A DNA stretch of 64,000 nt from Modicisalibacter radicis (GTDB taxonomy: Bacteria; Pseudomonadota; Gammaproteobacteria; Pseudomonadales; Halomonadaceae). Under the pieces are notes generated by a model. The model made no database searches. It was not told where the DNA came from and was given only the letters and a program-made list of their open reading frames with translations. Each line of letters opens with the position of its first letter. The stretch's first letter is position 1. The DNA is taken from contig NZ_CAAHFN010000022.1 in assembly GCF_900961225.1 (NCBI RefSeq), forward strand, positions 1 through 64,000. Direction: 5' to 3'. Positions 1-8,796 of the stretch are shown piece by piece. The position numbers and the translations under genes were made by a program.

Positions 1-20
1 CGCCCCTTGCGAGGACCCGC

Positions 21-1103
21 TTGTTGCCCCGCCGGCTCGCCATGCTGGCGATGACCCTGCTGACGTTCGCCGCCACGGCCGCGACCGCGGCCGAAGCGAC
101 CCCGGTGATCGCCGCCCGCGCCGAACTGCGCGACTGGAGCACTCCGCTCGAGGCGCTGGGGACCCTGCGTGCCGACGAGAGCGTGACGCTTTCGGCCACC
201 CTCACCGAGGTCGTCGACGAGATCGATTTCAGCGACGGTCAGCGCGTCGAGGCCGGCCAGCTGCTGGTGCGCCTCGACGACAGCGAGGTCAGCGCCGATC
301 TGCGCGCCGCCCAGGCCCAGCGCGCCGAGCGCAATAACGTGCTGCAGCGCTCGACTCAGCTGCAATCGCGCAATCTCGCCCCGCGCGCCGACGTCGAGGA
401 CAACCGCGCCCGGCTGCGCCAGATCGAGGCCCAGATCGAGGCGATCGAGGCACGCCTGGCCGATCACCGCATCCGCGCACCGTTCGCCGGCGTCGTCGGC
501 TTTCGCAATATCAGCCCCGGCACGCTGGTCACGCCGGGCATGGCGCTGGTCACGCTCGACAAGCTCGACGTGGTCAAGCTCGACTTCGACGTGCCCGCGG
601 TGCACCTCGCCGGACTGCGCCGGGGGCTCACGTTGCGTGCGCGCACCGAAAGCTACCCGGACAGCGTCTTCGATGGCGAGATCGACAGCATCGGCACGCG
701 CATCGACCCGGTCAGCCGCAGCATCCCGGTGCGTGCCGTGCTGGCCAACCCCGACGGTCGCCTGCGCCCCGGCATGCTCATGGAAGTCGTCATCGACCGA
801 CGTCCGCGCCGGACCCTGACGATCCCCGAGGAGGCGCTGATCCCCCAGGGCGACAAGCAGTTCGTGATGCGCATCGACGACGACAACCGCGTCGAGCGTC
901 ACCCGGTCGGGCTCGGCGAACGCCGTGCCGGCGAAGTGGAGGTCCTCGAAGGCCTCAAGGCCGGCGATCTGGTAGTCAGTCACGGCACCCAGCGCGTGCG
1001 CGAAGGCGACACGGTCAGCCTGCTGGGCATCGACGACGGCGACACCGACATCGCCGAGCTGCTCGAGCGTAGCCGCACCGCCGCATCCGGGGATGCCGGC
1101 TGA
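21..1103 (+). CDS. RND efflux periplasmic adaptor subunit (membrane fusion protein)
   Basis: This is the periplasmic adaptor that joins an inner-membrane RND pump to an outer-membrane channel. The protein has 360 residues. The first 23 or so form a signal peptide ending in an Ala-rich stretch. A barrel-sandwich (lipoyl-like) half follows, then a short Gln/Ala/Arg-rich coiled-coil hairpin at about residues 75-150, and then the beta-barrel and membrane-proximal domains typical of the HlyD/AcrA class. The start taken is TTG at 21 with GAGGA five bases upstream; ATG at 42 is an alternative that shortens the signal peptide. The stop overlaps the start of the pump gene (ATGA), so the two are translationally coupled. 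No TetR-type regulator or TolC-like gene is visible; either could lie left of the window. The role is certain as a class; the substrate is unknown. Confidence 0.9.
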   Translation: MLPRRLAMLAMTLLTFAATAATAAEATPVIAARAELRDWSTPLEALGTLRADESVTLSATLTEVVDEIDFSDGQRVEAGQLLVRLDDSEVSADLRAAQAQRAERNNVLQRSTQLQSRNLAPRADVEDNRARLRQIEAQIEAIEARLADHRIRAPFAGVVGFRNISPGTLVTPGMALVTLDKLDVVKLDFDVPAVHLAGLRRGLTLRARTESYPDSVFDGEIDSIGTRIDPVSRSIPVRAVLANPDGRLRPGMLMEVVIDRRPRRTLTIPEEALIPQGDKQFVMRIDDDNRVERHPVGLGERRAGEVEVLEGLKAGDLVVSHGTQRVREGDTVSLLGIDDGDTDIAELLERSRTAASGDAG

Positions 1104-4100
1104 TGCGCCTGTCGGATATCTCGATCCAGCGCCCGGTGCTGGCCAGCGTGCTGGCGCTGCTGCTGATCGCCTTCGGCCTGCTGGCGCTGCAGCGTCTGCC
1201 GCTGCAGGAATATCCGGCCATCGACCCGCCGATCGTCAGCATCGACACGCGCTACCCCGGTGCCTCGGCCAGCGTGGTCGAAACCCGCGTCACCCAGGTG
1301 CTCGAGGACAGCATCGCCGGGATCGAGGGCATCCAGGTGATCGAGTCCTCCAGCGAGGACGGCGAGTCGGAGATCAACATCGAATTCGCCCTGTCGCGGG
1401 ACATCGAGGCCGCCGCCAACGACGTCCGCGACCGCATCTCCGGCTCCGCCGACAACCTCCCCGACGAAGCCGACCCGCCCGAGGTCGAGAAGGCCGACTC
1501 GAGCGAGGAAGTGGTGCTGTGGCTGAGCCTGTCCGGCGAGCGCTATTCGATTGCCGAGCTCACCGACTACGCCAACCGCTACCTGGTCGACCGCTTCTCG
1601 GTGCAGCCCGGCGTGTCCCGGGTCCGGGTCAGCGGCGACCAGCAATACGCCATGCGCATCTGGCTCGACCGCAACGCCCTGGCGGCGCGCGACCTGACCG
1701 CGGGCGACGTCGAGGACGCGCTGCGCGCCGAGAACGTCGAGCTGCCGGCCGGCTCCATCGAATCCCAGGAGCGCCAGTTCATCGTTCGCCTGCCGCGCAA
1801 CTTCGCCACCCCCGAGGATTTCCGCTCGCTGGTGCTCGTCCAGGGAGACGGCGGCTACCTGGTGCGGCTCGACGACGTCGCCCGGGTCGAGATCGGCGCC
1901 GTCGAGACGCGCACCCTCTACCGCGGCAACGGCACGCCGATGGTCGGGCTGGGCATGATGCGCCAGTCCACCGCCAACCTGCTGACGGTCTCGGAGGGCG
2001 TCACCGCCGAGCTCGAGCGCCTGCAGCCGACGCTGCCCGAAGGCATGACGCTGGCACTCAATGTCGACTCCTCGGTCTTCGTTGCCGATGCCATCGACCA
2101 GGTGGTCACGACGCTGTTCATCGCCATGACGCTGGTGGTCGCGGTGATCTTCCTGTTCCTCGGCAATATCCGCAGCACCCTGGTACCGGCTGTGACCGTG
2201 CCGGTCTCGGTGATCGCCACCTTCATCGCCCTGGCGCTGTTCGGCTTCACCCTCAATCTGCTGACCCTACTGGCGCTGGTGCTGGCGATCGGGCTGATCG
2301 TCGACGACGCCATCGTGGTGCTCGAGAACATCCACCGCCGCATGCGCGTGCATGGCGAGACGCCGCTGGTCGCCGCCTATCGTGGCACCCGCCAGATCGG
2401 CTTCGCGGTGATCGCCACCACACTGGTGCTGATCGCGGTGTTCGTGCCGCTGAGCTTCCTGCAGGGCGACATCGGCCGGCTGTTCTCGGAATTCGCCCTG
2501 ACGCTGGCCGCCGCGGTGGCCTTTTCCAGCCTGCTGGCACTGTCGCTGGCGCCGATGCTGGCTTCCAAGATCCTCTCCAACGGGATGCACGAGAGCCGCC
2601 TGGCGCATGCCGTGCACGCCCTGCTCGATTTCAGCCAGCGGCTGTATCGCGCCTCGTTGCTGCGCGTTTTGAAACTGCGGCTGCTGATGGTCGCCCTGTT
2701 CGCCGCGCTGATCGGCGCCAGCGTGTGGCTGGCCGGACAGCTGCCCAACGAGTACACCCCCCGCGAGGATCGCGGCAATTTCTACATCCTGGTCAACGGC
2801 CCCGAGGGCGCCAGCTTCGACTACATGCTCGACTACATGAACGAGATCGAGGCGCGCCTGCTGCCGATGCGCGAGGCCGGCGAGATCGAGCGCGTGGTGG
2901 TACGCGCGCCGCGCGGCTACGGCAACCTCGAGACCTTCAACAGCGGCTTCGCGATCGTCAACCTGAGCGACTGGAGCCAGCGACGTGCCGCCTGGCCGAT
3001 CATGGCCGAGGTCCGCGAGCGCCTGGCCGGACTGCCGGGCGTGAGCGCCACGCCGGTGATGCGCCAGGGCTTCGGCGGCGGCATCGAGAAGCCCGTGCAG
3101 TTCGTGCTCGGCGGCGGCACCTATGAGGAGCTCGCCGAGTGGCGCGACACCCTGTTCGCGCATATCCGCGACGACAACCCGGGACTGCGCGATCTCGACA
3201 GCGACTACGAGGAGACCCAGCCGCAGTTGCGCGTCACCATCGACTACGATCGCGCCGCCAGTCTCGGCGTGACCGTCAGCGAGATCGGCCGAACCCTGGA
3301 GACGCTGCTCGGCGGTCGCAACGTGACCCGCTACGTCGACGACGGCGAGGAGTACGAGGTGATCCTCGAGGGCCAGCGCGAGGCCCAGCGCAGCCCGCGC
3401 TCGCTGGACAACATCCAGGTGCGCTCGGCACGCAGCGGCGAGCTGATTCCGCTGGCCAGCCTGGTGCGCTTCAGCGACTTCGCCGGCGCGGGCACCCTGA
3501 ATCGCTTCAACCGGATTCGCGCCATCACCCTCGAGGCCGACCTGGCCGACGGCTACCCGATGGGCGAGGCACTGGCCTACCTGGAACGCAGCGCCGACGA
3601 CCTGCTGCCCGCCGAGGCCCAGACCGACGTCAAGGGACCCTCCCGCGACTATCGCGAATCCAGCGGCGCCACGACCTTCCTGCTGGTGCTGGGCACGCTG
3701 GTGGTGTTCCTGGTGCTGGCCGCCCAGTTCGAGAGCTTCATCCACCCGCTGGTGATCATGCTCAGCGTACCGCTGGCGATGTGCGGCGCGCTGCTCGGCC
3801 TGTGGCTGACCGGCCAGTCGCTGAACATCTACAGCCAGGTGGGGCTGGTGATGCTGGTCGGCCTGGCCGCCAAGAACGGCATCCTGATCGTCGAGTTCGC
3901 CAACCAGCTGCGCGACGAGGGGCTGGCGTTCCACGATGCGCTGGTCGAGGCCTCGGTGACCCGCCTGCGGCCGATCCTGATGACCGCGGTGACCACCATG
4001 GCCGGTGCGATACCGCTGATCGTATCGACCGGCGCGGGCGCCGAGACCCGCGCCGTGCTGGGCACGGTGATTCTCTGCGGGGTCGCCGCGGCGACGCTGT

Positions 4101-4207
4101 TCACGCTGTTCGTCGTCCCCGTGGCCTACGACCTGCTGGCCCGCCATACCGGCTCGCCGAAGGATGTGCAACGACGCCTGGAGCGCGAACTGCCCCAGAC
4201 GCCGTGA
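1103..4207 (+). CDS. RND efflux pump permease, HAE1 family
   Basis: This is an inner-membrane proton/drug antiporter of the AcrB/MexF class, 1034 residues, the normal length. It shows the two-fold repeat of the family: one transmembrane helix, a large periplasmic porter domain, then a block of helices, all repeated. The proton-relay aspartates are in the LIVDDAIVVLENIHRRM segment of TM4 (about residues 395-410). The partner lysine is in AAKNGILIVEF of TM10 (about 930-940). The start ATG overlaps the adaptor stop. The pair would need a TolC-type outer-membrane channel encoded elsewhere. Substrates cannot be read from the sequence; multidrug, solvent or dye export is the family default. Confidence 0.93.
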   Translation: MRLSDISIQRPVLASVLALLLIAFGLLALQRLPLQEYPAIDPPIVSIDTRYPGASASVVETRVTQVLEDSIAGIEGIQVIESSSEDGESEINIEFALSRDIEAAANDVRDRISGSADNLPDEADPPEVEKADSSEEVVLWLSLSGERYSIAELTDYANRYLVDRFSVQPGVSRVRVSGDQQYAMRIWLDRNALAARDLTAGDVEDALRAENVELPAGSIESQERQFIVRLPRNFATPEDFRSLVLVQGDGGYLVRLDDVARVEIGAVETRTLYRGNGTPMVGLGMMRQSTANLLTVSEGVTAELERLQPTLPEGMTLALNVDSSVFVADAIDQVVTTLFIAMTLVVAVIFLFLGNIRSTLVPAVTVPVSVIATFIALALFGFTLNLLTLLALVLAIGLIVDDAIVVLENIHRRMRVHGETPLVAAYRGTRQIGFAVIATTLVLIAVFVPLSFLQGDIGRLFSEFALTLAAAVAFSSLLALSLAPMLASKILSNGMHESRLAHAVHALLDFSQRLYRASLLRVLKLRLLMVALFAALIGASVWLAGQLPNEYTPREDRGNFYILVNGPEGASFDYMLDYMNEIEARLLPMREAGEIERVVVRAPRGYGNLETFNSGFAIVNLSDWSQRRAAWPIMAEVRERLAGLPGVSATPVMRQGFGGGIEKPVQFVLGGGTYEELAEWRDTLFAHIRDDNPGLRDLDSDYEETQPQLRVTIDYDRAASLGVTVSEIGRTLETLLGGRNVTRYVDDGEEYEVILEGQREAQRSPRSLDNIQVRSARSGELIPLASLVRFSDFAGAGTLNRFNRIRAITLEADLADGYPMGEALAYLERSADDLLPAEAQTDVKGPSRDYRESSGATTFLLVLGTLVVFLVLAAQFESFIHPLVIMLSVPLAMCGALLGLWLTGQSLNIYSQVGLVMLVGLAAKNGILIVEFANQLRDEGLAFHDALVEASVTRLRPILMTAVTTMAGAIPLIVSTGAGAETRAVLGTVILCGVAAATLFTLFVVPVAYDLLARHTGSPKDVQRRLERELPQTP

Positions 4208-4266
4208 CCGGGACACGCGCCGGGAGTGCTACGCTGGGTATGTCCGTTCTCCGCGAGGAAACCGCC

Positions 4267-4683
4267 ATGCTCGAACTGATTACCGCCCCGGCTGCGCACG
4301 TCGTCGCCCTGCGTGTCGGCGGCCGGCTCGACGCCCGCGAACTGCAAACCGCGATCGACGCCATCGAGGCCGCCAAGCGGGCCCACCCACGGGTCAGCCT
4401 GTACGCAGAACTCGATGCGCTGCGCTGGATGAGCGCCTCGGCGCTGCTGCGCGACCTGGGCTACGGGCTGACCCAGCTCGGGCAGCTGAGCCACTTCCAT
4501 CGCGCCGCGGCGGTCTCCGACCACCGCTGGCTGCACCCGGTCGTCGCGGCCGAGAACCGGCTGTTCAGGCCGCTCGAGGTCCGGCTGTTCGCCAACGCCA
4601 GGAAGGCCGAGGCGATGGCGTGGGCGTGCGAACTGCCCGCGACCGACACCGGCGGCATGGGCGACCGGCGTCAGGCGGGTTAA
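4267..4683 (+). CDS. SpoIIAA/STAS-like domain protein
   Basis: This 138-residue soluble protein resembles the SpoIIAA-like (STAS fold) family: alternating strands and helices, an early strand with HVVALRVGGRLDARE, and a central ASALLRDL helix. Proteins of this kind are small scaffold or lipid-binding modules; no catalytic residues are evident. The start is ATG 4267 with GAGGAA six bases upstream; the reading frame continues far upstream, but that part is antisense-like shadow inside the pump gene. It lies 59 bases after the RND gene and could be co-transcribed. It ends convergently with the long Ku gene, and the four bases TTAA at 4680-4683 provide the stop codon for both. Function is unknown beyond the fold. 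Confidence 0.75.
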   Translation: MLELITAPAAHVVALRVGGRLDARELQTAIDAIEAAKRAHPRVSLYAELDALRWMSASALLRDLGYGLTQLGQLSHFHRAAAVSDHRWLHPVVAAENRLFRPLEVRLFANARKAEAMAWACELPATDTGGMGDRRQAG

Positions 4684-5933
4684 GCGGCGCTCCGGATGGC
4701 CTCGATGAGTTCGGCCTTGGTCATCTGGCTGCGCCCGGGGATCCCCATCTCCTGGGCGCGCCGATAGAGCGCCTGACGCGACAGCTCGCTCAGCTGCGCC
4801 CCGTCAGGCTTACGCCCACGGCGCTTGGCGCTCGTCTGGCGACGCTCGCCCGCAGCGGCGCTTTTACGGCCAGCGCCTGGCTTGCCGGCCGGGGGCTGGG
4901 TCTTGTTCCCGCGCTTGGCCGTGGCGCGCTTGCTTGCTGCCTTCTTGTCATCCGCCCCCTTGTCTGAGCCCTTCTTGGCTGAACCCTCGTGCTGGCTCTG
5001 CTTGCGCGACCCGCCCTGGCGCCCCTTTGTGGTGTCGGACTGCTGCCGACTGGGGCCGCCCGTGGCGGGCGAGCGTCCTTCGGACAGGCTCTGCTTGAGG
5101 ACCTGCATCAGGTCGATGACCTCGCCGCCCTCTTCGTCGTCGGCGTTCATCTCCGTATCGTCTGGCCAGATGACGTCCTCATCGCGTTCGAGCTTGTCGT
5201 CGACACGCTCGAGGATGCGCTGGGCATCGGCGTTTTCCAGCCAGCTGCGCTCGAACCGGTCGCTGGCACAGCGGTCGATCGACTCGACGATCCGGCGACG
5301 GGTGGCTTGCGCGGCGGGCTTGCGTTCGGGCAGGCCGATCGACTCGGGCGAGCGCAACTCGTCGTGATAACGCAGTGTCTCGGCCCGCAGGATGCCCCGT
5401 TCGGCGATGATCGCCACCAGGTACTGCTTGCCACGCATCACGAAGGTGGCGATCCCCGCCCGCGAAGCCGATTCCATGCTGTCCGCGAGCAATCGATAGG
5501 CACGGGTGGCGCCCTCCTCGGGCGTGAGGAAATAGGCCCGTTCGAAATAGATCGGGGCGATCTCGTCCAGTCCCACGAAGCGTTCTAGATCGATATCCTG
5601 CGATTTCTCGGGGGCCAGCGCCTCGAGTTCGTCATCCTCGACCAGCACATAGTCGTCACGCTCGACTTCATAGCCGCGTATCAACTCGCTGCCGGCGAGG
5701 ATCCTGGTCTCCTTCTCGCAGTAATAGCGGCGCGCCAGCGGCGTGCCCTGGTCATCGACCATGCGCAGGCGCACCGACTTGCCGTGCTGCGCCGGATACA
5801 GCCCCACCGGCAGGTTGACCAGGCCGAAACTGATCGTTCCCGACCAGAACGGCCGAGGGCCGCGCACCGCCGATCCAGCCTTGTGCTGCTTGTCGGCATC
5901 GGTCTTCCTGGACCGCCGACGCGAATCAGCCAT
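4680..5933 (-). CDS. ku: Ku protein with Lys-rich linker and C-terminal SAP/Rho-N-like domain
   Basis: This is a DNA-end-binding protein of bacterial non-homologous end joining, which normally forms a ring on broken ends and recruits ligase LigD. It has 417 residues. The Ku core occupies about residues 23-275 and opens with FWSGTISFGLVNLPVGLY, a family hallmark. It is followed by about 95 residues rich in Lys, Arg, Gly, Ser and Gln, probably disordered and DNA-binding. The last 40 residues (LSELSRQALYRRAQEMGI, then TKAELIEAI) look like a SAP or Rho-N helix-extension-helix. Bacterial Ku is usually about 270-340 residues, so this is an extended form. Its start overlaps the stop of the second, short Ku by 8 bases. 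No ligD is in the window. Confidence 0.93.
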   Translation of the reverse strand: MADSRRRSRKTDADKQHKAGSAVRGPRPFWSGTISFGLVNLPVGLYPAQHGKSVRLRMVDDQGTPLARRYYCEKETRILAGSELIRGYEVERDDYVLVEDDELEALAPEKSQDIDLERFVGLDEIAPIYFERAYFLTPEEGATRAYRLLADSMESASRAGIATFVMRGKQYLVAIIAERGILRAETLRYHDELRSPESIGLPERKPAAQATRRRIVESIDRCASDRFERSWLENADAQRILERVDDKLERDEDVIWPDDTEMNADDEEGGEVIDLMQVLKQSLSEGRSPATGGPSRQQSDTTKGRQGGSRKQSQHEGSAKKGSDKGADDKKAASKRATAKRGNKTQPPAGKPGAGRKSAAAGERRQTSAKRRGRKPDGAQLSELSRQALYRRAQEMGIPGRSQMTKAELIEAIRSAA

Positions 5934-6699
5934 GGCCGACCTCCTTGAGGCTGGCTTCCAGCGCCCGGGTCAGGTCCCTGGACGGCTCGGGCCGGCGCAG
6001 CGGCGTGACCTTGACGTGCTTGCCGCGGCGCTTGTCGTCGATCATCTCCAGCACCCGCTGGCGATAGTCGTCGTGATACTCGCCCGGCTCGAAGGGCGCC
6101 TCGAGCGTATCGATCAGTTGCTGCGCCATGTGCAGCTCCTTGTCCTCGAGGGCATCTCCGGAAGGTGCCTGGAGGCTATCGGCCGGCACCACCTCGTCGG
6201 CGTGGCGCAGCGCGATCAGCATCGGATAGCCGCCATGCAGGCGCAGCGCGCCGTGATAGGTCTTGCGGCGCATGACCCAGCGCGCCAGGCCCTCGCGCTG
6301 GCTCTCCTCGAGCGCTTCGATCAAGGCGAAGTAGGCGTCCTCGTCACCATCGGGGCCCAGATAGTAGGGTCGGCTGTACCAGCGATGATCGATGCTGCGA
6401 GCCGGCAGAAAATGCTCGACGGCGATCTCCCGCGAGGATTCGGGCTCGAGTTCGGCGAGCTCGTCGCGATCGAGGACCACCAGACCGCCCTGCTCGGTCG
6501 GGTAGGCGCGCCGGCTCTCGGCGTAGGGCACCACCCGTTCGGCCACGGGGTCGACCATCACCTGGCGGACCGGAGCGCGATCCTTGCGGTGCAGCAGCCG
6601 AAAGTGCACGCTGCGATCGGCCACCGCGGCGTAGAGCCTGACCGGCACGCGCGCCTCGCCGAAGCGGAGCACGCCGCGCCACATGGCCCGGGCACCCAT
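5926..6699 (-). CDS. ku: Ku protein, short core-only paralogue
   Basis: This is a second Ku of 257 residues, consisting of the beta-barrel ring core with almost no C-terminal extension. It opens with MWRGVLRFGEARVPVRLYAA, aligning with the start of the long Ku downstream, and the two proteins match along their length (for example YFALIEALEESQREGLARWVMRRK against the equivalent helix of the partner). They are nevertheless clearly diverged. The start ATG 6699 has GGAGGAGGGG just upstream and sits two bases after the stop of the small zinc-protein gene; an in-frame extension to 6942 is rejected because it would overlap that gene completely. The overlap with the long Ku suggests balanced synthesis and possibly a heterodimer. 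That is inference; bacterial Ku is usually homodimeric. Confidence 0.9.
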   Translation of the reverse strand: MGARAMWRGVLRFGEARVPVRLYAAVADRSVHFRLLHRKDRAPVRQVMVDPVAERVVPYAESRRAYPTEQGGLVVLDRDELAELEPESSREIAVEHFLPARSIDHRWYSRPYYLGPDGDEDAYFALIEALEESQREGLARWVMRRKTYHGALRLHGGYPMLIALRHADEVVPADSLQAPSGDALEDKELHMAQQLIDTLEAPFEPGEYHDDYRQRVLEMIDDKRRGKHVKVTPLRRPEPSRDLTRALEASLKEVGHG

Positions 6700-6701
6700 C
6701 G

Positions 6702-6902
6702 TCACCCCTCCTCCAGGCAATCGGAACAGACGATCTCCCGACTTGCGCGCAATTCGACCACGCACAGCGGACAGATCGGCTGGTCGCAACGCACGCAGTA
6801 ATAGCCCGCCTCGACGTGAAAACGACGCAGGCAGGCCGGACACTCTTCGTCGCCTGCCTGCAGCCACCAGGGAGAGGCCGGGGTCGTGGAATCCTGGGTC
6901 AC
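6702..6902 (-). CDS. Small eight-cysteine zinc-binding protein (RING/FYVE-like cross-brace spacing)
   Basis: This is a 66-residue protein starting at GTG 6902, with GGAGG eight bases upstream. It has four CxxC pairs: C21/C24, C36/C39, C44/C47 and C59/C62, spaced 11, 4 and 11, plus H29. That symmetrical spacing is what two interleaved zinc sites (a cross-brace, as in RING, FYVE and PHD fingers) require; tandem zinc ribbons are the other reading. It is the first gene of a unit whose other members are both Ku genes, with only two bases before the short Ku. I infer a role as a zinc-dependent adaptor in end joining, but the sequence shows only metal binding and linkage. I do not recognise a named family. 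Confidence 0.75.
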   Translation of the reverse strand: MTQDSTTPASPWWLQAGDEECPACLRRFHVEAGYYCVRCDQPICPLCVVELRASREIVCSDCLEEG

Positions 6903-7122
6903 CGAGATGCCTCCGTAGCGCTTGTCGGATGTCTGCCGTCATTCACAAGGCTAGACGAGCCCGCACACCGTGCAACCCTCGGCGGAACCGGCAACCGGCA
7001 ACCGGCGCTGGCGACGGGCAAGCCAGTCACGCACCACGCCGGCCATCGGCGGAGCCGAGCTTGCATTCGCTTACAAGCTGCTTTTGACTGGGCGGCGCAT
7101 TCGACACTGGAGATATCGCCTC

Positions 7123-8772
7123 ATGCCCGGCCCCTCGCTGCTGAGCCGCCTGCCTTTGCGCTACGCCCTTTATGTGGCAAGCATCGTCGGGCTCATCGCG
7201 TCCTTGCTGGCGAGCCTGCTGTCACCCGACTGGGGTTGGGCCGCGCTGGCATTCGCGCTGCTCGTTGCGCTGGGCAGCTACGATCTGCTGCAACGCCGCC
7301 ACACGGTGAGCCGTCTCTATCCGATCCTGGCGCATCTTCGCTACGCCCTCGAGGCGGTCGGCCCGGAGATCCGCCAGTATCTCATCGAGGCCGATACCGA
7401 CGAACGTCCCTACTCCCGCGAGCAGCGCTCGCTTGTCTATCAGCGCGCCAAGAACGTGGTCGACAAGAAAGCCTTCGGCTCGGTGCAGGATCTCTACGCC
7501 GAGGGCTACGAGTGGATCAGCCCTTCCCTGCAGCCGCACCACATCGCGTCACACGATTTCCGCGTGACCATCGGAGCGGTGCGCGCCAAGCCCTACTCGG
7601 CGAGCGTGTTCAACATCTCGGCGATGAGCTTCGGTTCGCTGTCGGCCAACGCCATCAGTGCGCTGAACGGCGGTGCCCGGCTCGGCGGCTTCTATCACGA
7701 TACCGGCGAGGGGGCGATCTCCCCCTATCATCGTCGCGGGGGCGACCTGGTGTGGGAGATCGGCTCGGGCTACTTCGGTTGCCGCCATGAGGATGGCCGC
7801 TTCAGCGAACGGCGCTTCGTCGAGAACGCCACCCTCGAAGCGGTCAAGATGATCGAGATCAAGCTCTCGCAGGGCGCCAAGCCCGGGCACGGCGGTATAT
7901 TGCCGGCCGCCAAGGTGACTCCGGAAATCGCCGCCACCCGCGGCGTGCCGATGCACCGGGACGTGATTTCGCCGGCTGGCCACAGCGCCTTCACCACACC
8001 GCGTGAGATGCTGGCCTTCATCGAACGGCTGCGCGAGCTGTCGGGCGACAAGCCGGTGGGCATCAAGCTGGCCATCGGCCACCCGTGGGAATGGTTCGGC
8101 CTGGTCAAGGCCATGCGTGAAAGCGGCACGCACCCCGACTTCATCGTCGTCGACGGCGGCGAAGGCGGCACCGGGGCCGCCCCGCTCGAGTTCATCAACC
8201 GTCTGGGCATGCCGCTGACCGAGGCCCTGCTGCTAGTCCACAACACCCTGGTCGGCGCCAACCTGCGCGAGCATATCCGTGTCGGCGCGGCCGGCAAGAT
8301 CGTCAGCGCCTTCGATATCGCGCGCACCATCGCGCTGGGTGCCGACTGGTGCAATGCCGCGCGCGGCTACATGTTCGCGCTGGGCTGCATCCAGTCGATG
8401 TCCTGCCATACCGACCGCTGCCCCAGTGGCGTGGCGACCCAGGACCCGCGCCGCAGCAGCAAGCTCGATGTCGCCGACAAGACCCGACGCGTCCACCGGT
8501 TTCATGACAACACCCTCGCCGCACTGGCGGAGATGCTCGGTGCCGCGGGGCTCACCAGTACCGAAGAACTGGGTCCGGAACACGTGCTGCGCCGGGTCTC
8601 GCGCACCGAGATCCAGTCGTTGTCGATGCTCTATCCCTACCTGGAACCCGGCGAGCTGCTCGACGGTACGCCCGAGCACAGCGTCTTCCGGCGCTTCTGG
8701 CACGATGCCAGTCCCGACAGCTTCCATCCGCCGGCCGAGATCGCCGAACTGCGCCTGACCAAGCTGCGCTGA
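7123..8772 (+). CDS. Membrane-anchored FMN-binding glutamate-synthase-like protein
   Basis: The protein has 549 residues. The first 55 or so contain two hydrophobic helices (about 10-32 and 34-50). The rest matches the FMN and iron-sulfur domain of the glutamate synthase large subunit (GltB C-terminal part). Visible landmarks are KPGHGGILPAAKVT, DGGEGGTGAAPLEF, and a cysteine cluster FALGCIQSMSCHTDRCPSG that binds a 3Fe-4S cluster in GltB. It lacks the glutaminase domain and the GXGXG helix domain of full-length GltB, so it needs another ammonia and electron source or has a different redox function. The start ATG 7123 has GGAGA upstream; a frame extension to 6970 is unsupported. It is monocistronic. 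Annotated homologues are usually called FMN-binding glutamate synthase family protein without a proven reaction. Confidence 0.85.
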   Translation: MPGPSLLSRLPLRYALYVASIVGLIASLLASLLSPDWGWAALAFALLVALGSYDLLQRRHTVSRLYPILAHLRYALEAVGPEIRQYLIEADTDERPYSREQRSLVYQRAKNVVDKKAFGSVQDLYAEGYEWISPSLQPHHIASHDFRVTIGAVRAKPYSASVFNISAMSFGSLSANAISALNGGARLGGFYHDTGEGAISPYHRRGGDLVWEIGSGYFGCRHEDGRFSERRFVENATLEAVKMIEIKLSQGAKPGHGGILPAAKVTPEIAATRGVPMHRDVISPAGHSAFTTPREMLAFIERLRELSGDKPVGIKLAIGHPWEWFGLVKAMRESGTHPDFIVVDGGEGGTGAAPLEFINRLGMPLTEALLLVHNTLVGANLREHIRVGAAGKIVSAFDIARTIALGADWCNAARGYMFALGCIQSMSCHTDRCPSGVATQDPRRSSKLDVADKTRRVHRFHDNTLAALAEMLGAAGLTSTEELGPEHVLRRVSRTEIQSLSMLYPYLEPGELLDGTPEHSVFRRFWHDASPDSFHPPAEIAELRLTKLR

Positions 8773-8796
8773 ACGACGCCAGCGGGCCGGGGCTCG

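Noticed and set aside
1093-3126. 677-codon frame on the same strand as the RND pump
   Set aside because: Out-of-frame shadow inside the pump gene; Arg/Ala/Gly-rich without domains.
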